From an uncultured Collinsella sp. (GTDB lineage: Bacteria; Actinomycetota; Coriobacteriia; Coriobacteriales; Coriobacteriaceae): a stretch of 7,273 bases of DNA. Location: NCBI GenBank assembly GCA_900544065.1, contig UQTR01000093.1:1-7273 (forward strand), written 5' to 3'. A program made the translations under genes and the position numbers. Position 1 is the first letter of the stretch. The number at the start of each line of letters is the position of its first letter. Shown piece by piece: positions 1 to 6,193 of this stretch. Below the pieces are notes generated by a model, which saw only the letters and a list, made by a program, of their open reading frames with translations, searched no databases and was not told the origin of the DNA.

Positions 1-972
1 TAAGAGACAGTCGGTGCTCATGCCCGTGGTGTCAACGCCCATGGCGACGGCAACCTTGGCCAGGCGCTCGGCGCAAACCGGCTTGTTGAACTCCATGGCG
101 ATCGGCAGCAGCATGGCGCAGGCGACGCCGTGCGGGGTGTCGTAGTGAGCGGACAGGGTGTGAGCCATGGCGTGGTCGATGCCCAGGCCAACGTTGGAGA
201 AGCCCATGCCAGCGACATACTGGCCAAGAGCCATGCCCTCGCGGCCGGAGCCGGGCTTGCCGGACTTGGCCTCGGCGACGGAGTCGCGCAGGTTCTCGCT
301 GATCAGCTTGATAGCCTCAAAGTGGAACATGTCGGAGAGCTCCCAAGCGCCCTTGGTGGTGTAGCCCTCGATGGCGTGGGTCAGAGCGTCCATGCCAGTG
401 GAAGCGGTCAGGCCGGCGGGCATGGAAGCCATCATGTCGGGGTCGACGACGGCGACCTCGGGGGCGTCGTTGGTGTCGACGCACACGAACTTGCGGACCT
501 TCTCGGGGTCGGTGATGACGTAGTTGATGGTCACCTCAGCGGCGGTACCGGCGGTTGTCGGCACGGCGATGGTGAACACGGCGTGGTTCTTAGTGGGAGC
601 AACGCCCTCGAGGCTGCGGACATCGGCGAACTCGGGGTTGTTGATGATAATGCCGATGGCCTTGGCGGTGTCCATGGAGGAGCCACCACCGATGGTCACG
701 ATAGCGTCAGCCTCGGCGGCCTTGAAGGCCTCGACGCCGTCCTTGACGTTCTGGATGGTGGGGTTGGGCTTGATCTCGGAGTAGAGGCTCCATGCGATGC
801 CGGCGGCGTCGAGCTCGTCGGTCACCTTAGCGGTAACGCCAAACTTGACCAGATCGGGGTCGGAGCAGACGAAGATCTTCTTGTAGCCGCGACGCTGGAG
901 CTCGCCGGGGATCTCCTTGATGGCGCCGGAACCATGATAAGAGATGGTGTTGAGAACGAAACGATTAGCCAT
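1..972 (-). CDS. fucO: Lactaldehyde reductase (L-1,2-propanediol oxidoreductase), 3' end cut by window
   Basis: This iron-dependent group III alcohol dehydrogenase reduces L-lactaldehyde to L-1,2-propanediol with NADH, the redox-balancing last step of anaerobic L-fucose and L-rhamnose breakdown in the cytoplasm. The 324 visible residues follow E. coli FucO closely from the first residues (MANR) through the conserved blocks NNPEFADVRSLEG, AGTAAEVTINYVITD and MALGQYVAGMGFSNVGLG. The nucleotide-binding motif GGGSSMDTAK is at residues 95-104. The metal ligands are Asp195, His199, His267 and His281, with the same 14-residue spacing between the last two as in FucO. Asp38 sits where FucO has an aspartate associated with NADH preference. 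The ATG at 972 is preceded by GGGAGG six bases upstream. The family is about 383 residues long, so roughly 60 C-terminal residues lie beyond position 1; the reading frame is open to the edge. No other fucose or rhamnose gene is in the window, so the exact in vivo substrate is inferred from similarity. Confidence 0.93.
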   Translation of the reverse strand, partial: MANRFVLNTISYHGSGAIKEIPGELQRRGYKKIFVCSDPDLVKFGVTAKVTDELDAAGIAWSLYSEIKPNPTIQNVKDGVEAFKAAEADAIVTIGGGSSMDTAKAIGIIINNPEFADVRSLEGVAPTKNHAVFTIAVPTTAGTAAEVTINYVITDPEKVRKFVCVDTNDAPEVAVVDPDMMASMPAGLTASTGMDALTHAIEGYTTKGAWELSDMFHFEAIKLISENLRDSVAEAKSGKPGSGREGMALGQYVAGMGFSNVGLGIDHAMAHTLSAHYDTPHGVACAMLLPIAMEFNKPVCAERLAKVAVAMGVDTTGMSTDCLL

Positions 973-1014
973 TGATAGCCTCCCATCGTGTGCGGGGCAT
1001 CCATTACGCCCCGC

Positions 1015-1044
1015 GCTATAAGTCCAATCCTAACGCTTTGGAAA
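1015..1044 (-). promoter_or_regulatory. Weak candidate fucO promoter
   Basis: On the minus strand TTTCCA (1044-1039) and TATAGC (1020-1015) are separated by 18 bases. Each matches four of six sigma70 consensus positions. Transcription would start about 35 bases before the fucO ATG. The spacing is acceptable but both hexamers are poor, so this is a suggestion only. Confidence 0.3.
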
Positions 1045-1070
1045 CAAAAAACGCGTGAGAACTTCAAAAG

Positions 1071-1088
1071 TGTTAAAGCGTTTCAACA
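1071..1088. promoter_or_regulatory. LacI/GalR-type operator-like palindrome upstream of fucO
   Basis: TGTTAAAGCGTTTCAACA is an 18-bp dyad with seven of nine positions symmetric and a central CG. That central CG flanked by A-rich and T-rich arms is typical of LacI/GalR-family operators, including CcpA-like sites. It lies about 100 bases upstream of the fucO start, in the position of a distal operator or activator site. The binding protein is unknown; sugar control of fucO is an inference. Confidence 0.35.
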
Positions 1089-1206
1089 GAATAACGGAGC
1101 CCTAGTCCTTCCCTCCCAACAGCAGCGAGGGCTAGATTATAGGAGCAATCGCCCAAAGAATACGACCAACTCAGTCTAAAATTGTTTCTGTTTTAGCAAT
1201 ATATGT

Positions 1207-1235
1207 TTGACAATACGTTTATAAAAGGATACTTT
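1207..1235 (+). promoter_or_regulatory. Candidate promoter for the LOR-like gene
   Basis: A perfect -35 TTGACA (1207-1212) is followed 17 bases later by TACTTT (1230-1235), which keeps the key first, second and last positions of the -10 consensus. An alternative better -10, TATAGT at 1235-1240, is 22 bases away, which is too far for standard spacing. The implied leader before the GTG at 1384 is about 140 bases. Confidence 0.42.
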
Positions 1236-1383
1236 ATAGTAAATAACATGCATGCAGCAAATAGCGTCATTCATTTTGTTAGAAATTGCCCATGTTGTTA
1301 TTGCAGCTGCTTGCACTGCAACGTACAGCGTAATTCTCCGCACGAAGCAGAAGTCGGTTCCAATTCAATCGAGGCGATGACAC

Positions 1384-1923
1384 GTGTTGGCTACTGGTCC
1401 TAAATCGAGCAAGACGGCTACAAACGAATATCGAATCTCAATTGAAGGTAACCCTTATCCGCATGCTCTAGCTCTCATCAACCCAGCTGGAGACAACCTC
1501 GATATCAAAAGACATGGGTTCACGGGTCCACTAGGACAGCTATTGAGCCTTAAATATACCGTTTATGACGATGCAAATGAAAAACTCTTTACTGTCGTCG
1601 ACGGTGGTTTTAGTAACATGCCCAGGGTTGCGCTCATCATCGAACACAAGGAAGTAGCGGTGTTCGATTATGGCCTAAACAGACTTGAGATGAAGTGCGT
1701 AACGAACATACCGAATTACACAATAAAAGGTAACTTCCTATCTGGAGATTACGATATATTCAGTCAACGGGAAGTGAAGCTATCTTCAGTTATCGTCCTT
1801 CAATGTGATAAACAATCGTGCTTTAGCATACAGGTTTTGGATAAAGCCGAATTAGCCGCCGCAATTGGAATACCCACAGCCATTGCCCTTCTGAGGGCTC
1901 GGATTGAAGAGCATCTCGAATAA
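1384..1923 (+). CDS. LURP-one-related / YxjI-like domain protein, probably horizontally acquired
   Basis: The 179-residue product resembles the LOR (LURP-one-related, YxjI, tubby-like beta-barrel) family. Short beta-strand segments alternate with D-x-x-G-like turns: YTVYDDANEKLFTVVD at 58-73, the RVALIIEHKEVAVFD region at 81-95, and above all NYTIKGNFLSGDYDIF at 111-126, which mirrors the family's W-x-I-x-G-D-F-L-x-x-D-Y-E-I signature. A hydrophobic C-terminal helix follows (AELAAAIGIPTAIALL, 155-170), where family members end in LA-x-x-I-x-ID. Biochemical role is unknown; tubby-like folds often bind lipids or proteins. There is no signal peptide. An in-frame TGA at 1378 limits the start to GTG 1384 or TTG 1387; GAGG at 1371-1374 lies nine bases before the GTG. 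The next in-frame ATG is at residue 79, inside the domain. G+C is about 44% in sampled lines against about 60% in neighbours, which suggests transfer. The family call rests on pattern memory only. Confidence 0.6.
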   Translation: MLATGPKSSKTATNEYRISIEGNPYPHALALINPAGDNLDIKRHGFTGPLGQLLSLKYTVYDDANEKLFTVVDGGFSNMPRVALIIEHKEVAVFDYGLNRLEMKCVTNIPNYTIKGNFLSGDYDIFSQREVKLSSVIVLQCDKQSCFSIQVLDKAELAAAIGIPTAIALLRARIEEHLE

Positions 1924-1936
1924 ATCGCAAAAAGCA

Positions 1937-1995
1937 GTTCGTAACAACATTCAGGAGCTAGATAGTTTTTCTGGCTCCTGAATGTTGTTACGAAC
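1937..1995. terminator. Long perfect hairpin between convergent genes, likely terminator of the DUF1275 gene
   Basis: Arms 1937-1958 and 1974-1995 are a perfect 22-bp inverted repeat. Pairing continues inward for four more pairs including one wobble, leaving a seven-base loop at 1963-1969. Read on the minus strand the stem is followed after three bases by TTTTT (1933-1929), as in an intrinsic terminator for the DUF1275 gene, whose stop is seven bases away. On the plus strand no T-run follows, so termination of the LOR-like gene (stop 13 bases away) would be weaker. The stem is only moderately G+C rich and far longer than a usual terminator. Confidence 0.6.
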
Positions 1996-2002
1996 ATGCA
2001 CC

Positions 2003-2722
2003 TTAGCGCTTAAGACTCGTGGTCTGCCAGTCAGCTATGATGCGGGCCCATTTCCTGTGCAAGTCGCGCTCGCGGTCGATGAACATGATGGCAAACGCGA
2101 CAAACAGCAGCAAGCTCGCCACGACGATGGCATGCAGGCCCATGCGCTCAATACACCAGTTGCCCAACACGGCGCCAAACACAAAGGTAAAGATCACGCC
2201 AAAGTACAGCAGGCCGTTTTCCAAAAAGCCACGCCTGTGGGTGATGATGTAATCGTCCACGTTTTGCAGCGCGTTGCGCAGGTTACCGATGCACATGGTC
2301 GTAGCGATGCCGTGACCGTGGATCTTGCGGAAGCTCTCGACCTGCATGCCGCAGGCAAACGAGGTGAGGCAGTTGGCGAGCAGGTTGAAAGTGCCGCCCG
2401 GGATAAAGCTCACGCCCAGCAAGATGACGGCTTCAAAGAACACCGTCACCTGACGCCAGTGGATCACGCTGCCAAACCGCTCGTGTACCAGATCGGCAAG
2501 CATAATACCCACGGCAAACGACACCACAGGGAAGAAGTAGCGCCCCGCCAGCTGCCAGTTGCCCTCCGAGATGCTCACGCCCACGAGCAGGATGTTGCCT
2601 GTCTGCGCGTTGGCGAAAACATGGTCGCGCCCAATGTACGAATACACGTCCATAAAGCCACCGGCGAGCGCCAAGATGATGCCCAGCTCAATAGACTCCG
2701 ATATCTGTTTGGCACGCTGCAT
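2003..2722 (-). CDS. DUF1275 (YoaK-type) membrane protein
   Basis: This 239-residue inner membrane protein belongs to the DUF1275 (YoaK) family, whose transport or other role is not established. The N-terminal signature is clear: LALAGGFMDVYSYIGRDHVFANAQTGN at residues 17-43, with the family's GG-x-x-D and F-A-x-x-QTGN elements. About six hydrophobic segments can be seen, near 11-30, 60-78, 92-109, 112-128, 170-188 and 196-215. They match the family's usual size and topology. The ATG at 2722 is chosen because an AAGGAGG precedes it and the protein then begins with a short hydrophilic lead (MQRAKQISES). The frame stays open to 2956, but the extra residues look like untranslated leader. The spacing of ten bases from AAGGAGG to ATG is a little long. 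It is divergent from the ygiQ-like gene and convergent with the LOR-like gene, so it is probably transcribed alone. Confidence 0.9.
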   Translation of the reverse strand: MQRAKQISESIELGIILALAGGFMDVYSYIGRDHVFANAQTGNILLVGVSISEGNWQLAGRYFFPVVSFAVGIMLADLVHERFGSVIHWRQVTVFFEAVILLGVSFIPGGTFNLLANCLTSFACGMQVESFRKIHGHGIATTMCIGNLRNALQNVDDYIITHRRGFLENGLLYFGVIFTFVFGAVLGNWCIERMGLHAIVVASLLLFVAFAIMFIDRERDLHRKWARIIADWQTTSLKR

Positions 2723-2903
2723 CGTCGTGCATCCTCCTTGTTGACGACCCTCTCGTGCGTTGGCGGAAACATAGCCGCCGTTCATACTGTAACCCATTGA
2801 CAACATGGCGTGCGCGCGAGACGACCCCTTCGACACAGGGATACACAGTCTGGAAACAAACGACACCCGCATCGACACGCCAATCCGCCGGCTCGTGTAC
2901 TCC

Positions 2904-2938
2904 ACCAGTCTTTTTAGCCCCGTCCCAAAAAGACTGGT
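2904..2938. repeat. 12-bp inverted repeat in the divergent control region
   Basis: ACCAGTCTTTTT (2904-2915) and AAAAAGACTGGT (2927-2938) are perfect inverted copies around an 11-base loop. The right arm abuts the TACAAT -10 candidate of the ygiQ-like gene, so the element occupies its -35 region. It is also upstream of the DUF1275 gene. It could be an operator, or a dispersed palindromic repeat: its loop and right arm contain, on the minus strand, TTTGGGAC, an octamer also found next to the 6194-6251 palindrome. Confidence 0.6.
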
Positions 2939-2944
2939 TACAAT
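2939..2944 (+). promoter_or_regulatory. Candidate -10 element of the ygiQ-like gene
   Basis: TACAAT matches five of six positions of the -10 consensus and lies 31 bases before the GTG start. No recognisable -35 stands at 16-18 bases upstream, where the inverted repeat lies instead. This suggests either an activator-dependent promoter or a coincidental hexamer. Confidence 0.35.
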
Positions 2945-2975
2945 TACGTGCAGCATACAAACACCGGGAGGAATC

Positions 2976-5111
2976 GTGGCACAAAAGCCCCAGGACGCTC
3001 AGCACAACCAGCACGGCAAGCATGCCCAGCGCGGCCAGCAGCAAAAGCGTGGCGGCAAGGCCCAGGGTGGCCACGCCACTCATACCCCGACAGCGCCCGC
3101 CCGTCCCTGGCGCCCGGGCCGCGATAAGTTCCTCCCCGTCAGCCGCGCCGACATGGATGCGCGCGGCTGGGACCAGTGCGACTTTGTCTATATCTGCGGC
3201 GACGCCTACGTGGACCATCCCAGCTTTGGTATGGCCATCATCAGCCGCGTCCTCGACGCGCACGGCTACAAAGTGGGCATCATCTGCCAGCCCGACTGGA
3301 CCGACCCCGCCAGCATCACCGTACTCGGCGAGCCGCGCCTGGGCTTTCTCGTCAGCGCCGGCAACATGGACTCCATGGTCAACCACTATTCGGTGACCAA
3401 GCACCGCCGCCACACCGACGCCTATACCCCCGGTGGCGAGGAGGGGCGCCGTCCCAACCGAGCCGTCACGGTCTACGGCAACCTTATCCGCCAGACGTTC
3501 AAGGACGCTCCCATCATCATCGGCGGCATCGAGGCGAGCCTGCGCCGCCTGGCCCACTACGACTACTGGCAGGATAAGCTCAAGCGCTCGGTGCTGCTCG
3601 ACTCGGGCGCCGACATCCTCATCTACGGCATGGGCGAGCACGCGATTGTCGAGATCGCCGACGCGCTCGACGCGGGGCTGCCCGTCGATCAGATCACCTA
3701 TATCAACGGCACCGTTTACCGCACGGGTTCGCTCGACGAGGTCTACGACTACGACCTGCTGCCCAGTTGGGACGACCTTGCCGCTGACAAGCTCAACTAC
3801 GCGCGCAGCTTTAACGTGCAGCAGCAGAATATGGACCCCATCACCGGCCATCGCTTGGTAGAGCCATATCCCAACAGCGTGTACGTGGTGCAGAACCCGC
3901 CGTCGGCAACACTCACCACCGACGAGATGGACGAGGTTGCCGAACTCCCCTACGCGCGCGATTGGCATCCCGATTACGACGCAGCGGGCGGCGTGCCGGC
4001 CTTTGCCGAGATCAAGTTTTCGATCAGCTCCAACCGCGGGTGCTTTGGCGAGTGCTCGTTTTGCGCGCTCACCTTCCACCAGGGCCGCGTGCTGCAGATG
4101 CGCAGCCACGACTCGATCATGCGCGAAGCCGAGCTGCTCACACACGACCCCGAGTTTAAGGGCTACATCAACGACGTGGGCGGACCGACGGCCAACTTTA
4201 GCCGCCCGGCCTGCGACAAGCAGCTCAAGCACGGCGTGTGCAAGAACAAGCGCTGCCTGTGGCCGAGCGTGTGTAAGAACATGGTGGTCGACGAGAGCGG
4301 CTACACGCAGCTGCTGCGCGACCTGCGCCAGCTGCCGGGCGTCAAGAAGGTCTTTGTCCGCAGTGGCATCCGCTTTGACTACACCATGGCCGATGCCTCG
4401 GACGAGTTTTTGCGCGAGCTGTTAGAGCACCATGTCTCGGGCCAACTACGCGTGGCACCCGAGCACGTGAGCGATGCGGTGCTCTCCGTGATGGGCAAGC
4501 CGAGCCGAGCCGTCTACGATGCGTTCTGCCGTAAATTTGAACGCTTGAACCGTGAATACGGACTCAAGCAGTACGTGGTACCGTACCTGATCTCGAGCCA
4601 CCCCGGCTCGACGATGAAGGAAGCCGTGGACCTCGCCGAGGCCGTACGCGACATGGGCTATATGCCCGAGCAGGTGCAGGACTTCTACCCAACGCCGTCC
4701 ACCATGTCGACGTGCATGTACTACACCGGCGTAGATCCGCGTACCATGCAGCCAATCTATGTGGCGCGCGACCCGCACGAGAAGGCCATGCAGCGCGCGC
4801 TCATCCAGTATCGCAAGCCCGAGAACTACAAGCTGGTGCGCGAGGCGCTGGAAAAAGCCGGCCGCCGCGATCTGATTGGCTACACCAAGCATTGCCTGAT
4901 TCGTCCCGTGCCGCCGCGCCCGGGCGAGACATCGGCCAGCGGCGGACACGGCACTGGCAAGAAAGACGGTAAGGCCCACGCTGGCTCCGCCGGCAAGGGG
5001 CCCAAGGGCAGCAAGGGCCACAGCGGCATGTCGCGCGCACAGAACACTGCCGGTCGCAATCGCGCGGCCCAGGGACGTCAGGGCGCCAACGGCGGTGGCA
5101 GGCGCAACTAG
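2976..5111 (+). CDS. ygiQ: YgiQ-family (UPF0313) radical SAM protein
   Basis: This 711-residue protein is a YgiQ-family radical SAM enzyme (E. coli YgiQ is about 739). Its reaction and substrate are not known. The N-terminal domain typical of the family runs from about residue 50 (FLPVSRADMDARGWDQCDF, then GDAYVDHPSFG near 75-85 and GIICQPDW at 101-108). The radical SAM core carries CFGECSFC, with Cys356, Cys360 and Cys363 as ligands of the 4Fe-4S cluster. A second cysteine set, Cys413, Cys422, Cys427 and Cys433 (C-x8-C-x4-C-x5-C), follows in the segment ACDKQLKHGVCKNKRCLWP. The C-terminal domain includes DFYPTPSTMSTCMYYTG and the GYTKHCLIRP block. Both ends are extended by low-complexity basic tails: residues 1-45, rich in Gln, His and Lys, and about 650-711, rich in Gly, Lys and Arg. 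The GTG at 2976 is preferred because GGGAGG ends four bases before it. The frame runs open back to 2805, but that part has no family resemblance. It is a single-gene unit by context. Confidence 0.93.
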   Translation: MAQKPQDAQHNQHGKHAQRGQQQKRGGKAQGGHATHTPTAPARPWRPGRDKFLPVSRADMDARGWDQCDFVYICGDAYVDHPSFGMAIISRVLDAHGYKVGIICQPDWTDPASITVLGEPRLGFLVSAGNMDSMVNHYSVTKHRRHTDAYTPGGEEGRRPNRAVTVYGNLIRQTFKDAPIIIGGIEASLRRLAHYDYWQDKLKRSVLLDSGADILIYGMGEHAIVEIADALDAGLPVDQITYINGTVYRTGSLDEVYDYDLLPSWDDLAADKLNYARSFNVQQQNMDPITGHRLVEPYPNSVYVVQNPPSATLTTDEMDEVAELPYARDWHPDYDAAGGVPAFAEIKFSISSNRGCFGECSFCALTFHQGRVLQMRSHDSIMREAELLTHDPEFKGYINDVGGPTANFSRPACDKQLKHGVCKNKRCLWPSVCKNMVVDESGYTQLLRDLRQLPGVKKVFVRSGIRFDYTMADASDEFLRELLEHHVSGQLRVAPEHVSDAVLSVMGKPSRAVYDAFCRKFERLNREYGLKQYVVPYLISSHPGSTMKEAVDLAEAVRDMGYMPEQVQDFYPTPSTMSTCMYYTGVDPRTMQPIYVARDPHEKAMQRALIQYRKPENYKLVREALEKAGRRDLIGYTKHCLIRPVPPRPGETSASGGHGTGKKDGKAHAGSAGKGPKGSKGHSGMSRAQNTAGRNRAAQGRQGANGGGRRN

Positions 5112-5120
5112 CGCGACGAG

Positions 5121-5156
5121 GGCCAGCCGGCGTCTCTTGGCCAGCCAGCGTCTCTT
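5121..5156. repeat. Two 18-bp tandem repeats after ygiQ
   Basis: GGCCAGCCGGCGTCTCTT (5121-5138) is followed directly by a copy with one change, an A replacing G (5139-5156). The pair starts nine bases after the ygiQ stop codon. It may be a recent duplication; no function is apparent. Confidence 0.75.
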
Positions 5157-5160
5157 CATC

Positions 5161-5272
5161 GCTCAAGCGTGATTGCCCTAGGGGGAACACGCTTGAGCTG
5201 TCTCCAGTCGTGATTTCCCTAGGGGGAACACGCTCAGACGCACCTAGCCGTGTTTTCCTTAGGGGAATCACA
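5161..5272. repeat. Array of three palindromic repeats between convergent ygiQ and CPBP genes
   Basis: Three 24-bp imperfect palindromes lie at 5168-5191, 5209-5232 and 5249-5272, with centres 41 and 40 bp apart. All six half-sites fit CGTGWTTNCCCT, allowing one change in each half of the third copy, and meet at TA. Each copy has a same-base mismatch (A-A or T-T) at the fifth pair. Copies one and two are nearly identical (23 of 24); copy three matches copy two at 19 of 24 in either orientation. Copy one is enlarged by flanking GCTCAAG/CTTGAGC into a 38-bp dyad at 5161-5198. The third ends one base after the CPBP stop codon. Both convergent genes could use these as RNA hairpins, but no T-run follows, so they look more like a REP-type cluster or protein-binding array than standard terminators. 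Confidence 0.8.
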
Positions 5273-5273
5273 T

Positions 5274-6176
5274 TTACTGACGGGAGCGAGCCAGCTGGCA
5301 CGTCAGCTTGAGCGACCGCATTGCCTCTACCAGCACAAACCCGGCGATGACAACCGTGACCGCCACGTCGAGCGGCGTGTTCACAAACCACAGCAGGCCC
5401 ATGAGATACGACCCGGCGTTAAAGGCAAAGTGCAGCAGAATCGTGTAGCGGAGCTTTCCGGTCGTCACGAGCACCCAGCCAAAGACCAGACCGGCGGCAC
5501 CCGCGTAGCAGCCCTGCACCCAGTTCATATGCATAAAGCCAAAGATAGCCGCCTGCAGCACAATCGCCGCGGCGATACCCCACGTGTTTGGGGCCGCCCA
5601 AGGTACCATGGCGCCGTCCTGCGCCCGCGCGCGACGCCGGCGTTTCCAAAGCGGACGGCACTGCGGGTTAAACGCTCGGAGCGAAAACTCAAAAATGATG
5701 CCGCGCACCAGCAGTTCCTCGCAAAACGGAGCGCCAAGCACCGTGGTCAGGACAGCCAAGTAGCTCGTGTCGCCCATGCCCGTTTCCTCGACAAGTTCAC
5801 TGTAATCGGCCGCCGCCTCGGGCAACAGCGACAGCACAGCGTCGGTCACGTAGCCAACGACCACCTGCAGGGCCAGGCCAATCACGATAACGCAGGCGAT
5901 GCGTTTCCACGCCCCACGCGCTCCCCCGCCAAGCGGGCGCTCGCCCTGCCAGCGCGCCATAAACGAGCGCGGCCACAGATAACGCCACCACAGCAGCGCC
6001 ATCAAAAACGACGCCATCTGCGCGGCAGCCTGAAGTAATTGAATATCGAGGTCGTCAATCGAAAAGCCCATGAACACCGACGCGACGCCCAGAGCGGAAA
6101 ACAAAACCACGCTCAGGGCAATATCTGCCGCGACAACGCCAAAACAGGCAAGCGCCCAAATCATCGCATTGAGCAT
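5274..6176 (-). CDS. CPBP-family intramembrane metalloprotease
   Basis: This 300-residue polytopic membrane protein has all three CPBP (Abi/CAAX protease-like) motifs: EELLVR with Glu153, Glu154 and Arg158; F-x3-H with Phe212 and His216; and H-x3-N with His249 and Asn253. Glu and His residues of this kind bind zinc and activate water within the membrane in CPBP/Rce1 proteases. Hydrophobic segments lie near residues 5-36, 50-66, 92-112, 139-150, 200-216, 223-238, 245-263 and 270-284. A cytoplasm-like basic insert, KRRRRARAQ at 178-186, splits the first two motifs, where many relatives have a shorter loop. Substrate is unknown; relatives act in peptide maturation, bacteriocin self-immunity or regulated proteolysis. 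ATG 6176 is chosen over the in-frame GTG at 6200 because GAGGAGG ends five bases upstream. Its leader contains the large palindrome at 6194-6251, and it lies 88 bases downstream of the antitoxin-like gene on the same strand. Confidence 0.9.
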   Translation of the reverse strand: MLNAMIWALACFGVVAADIALSVVLFSALGVASVFMGFSIDDLDIQLLQAAAQMASFLMALLWWRYLWPRSFMARWQGERPLGGGARGAWKRIACVIVIGLALQVVVGYVTDAVLSLLPEAAADYSELVEETGMGDTSYLAVLTTVLGAPFCEELLVRGIIFEFSLRAFNPQCRPLWKRRRRARAQDGAMVPWAAPNTWGIAAAIVLQAAIFGFMHMNWVQGCYAGAAGLVFGWVLVTTGKLRYTILLHFAFNAGSYLMGLLWFVNTPLDVAVTVVIAGFVLVEAMRSLKLTCQLARSRQ

Positions 6177-6193
6177 GCCAACCTCCTCAAAAC

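Larger units (their letters stand above)
973..1383. other. Intergenic region between divergent fucO and the LOR-like gene
   Basis: These 411 bases hold no convincing gene. The fucO-proximal third carries the candidate fucO promoter and the operator-like dyad. Positions 1102-1135 can fold into CTAG/CTAG plus CCCTC/GAGGG stems with a five-base bulge. From about 1140 the composition drops sharply (roughly 27% G+C over 1201-1260), unlike the flanking host genes. A small hairpin TTGCAG/CTGCAA lies at 1301-1321. A 66-codon open frame at 1203-1403 starts upstream of the best promoter's -35 element, has no ribosome binding site and overlaps the next gene, so it is not called. Confidence 0.6.

Noticed and set aside
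130..975. 281-codon plus-strand open frame over fucO
   Set aside because: Its product is a Gly/Val/Asp/His-rich mirror of the fucO coding strand, with no ribosome binding site and no recognisable domain.
1203..1403. 66-codon Cys-rich open frame upstream of the LOR-like gene
   Set aside because: The start codon lies upstream of the -35 box, no ribosome binding site is present, it overlaps the next gene, and AT-rich DNA gives such frames by chance. A frameshifted 5' part of the LOR-like gene was considered, but its residues do not resemble that family.
1982..2800. 272-codon plus-strand open frame over the DUF1275 gene
   Set aside because: It is antisense to a well-supported membrane protein gene. 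The product is His/Gln/Ala-rich without domain features.
2797..2802. TTGACA as -35 of the ygiQ-like gene
   Set aside because: No -10-like hexamer occurs 16-18 bases downstream, and the site is about 175 bases from the start codon.
2688..4232. 514-codon open frame on the minus strand opposite the ygiQ-like gene
   Set aside because: It lies antisense to a clearly recognised radical SAM gene and has no family resemblance. High G+C codon bias commonly opens such frames.
5168..5272. Possible CRISPR array
   Set aside because: Three 24-bp units with 16-17-base spacers are too few and too short. The repeats are diverged palindromes and no cas gene is in the window.
5250..6038. 262-codon plus-strand open frame over the CPBP gene
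   Set aside because: It starts within the palindrome array and is antisense to a gene with all three protease motifs; composition is that of a shadow frame.
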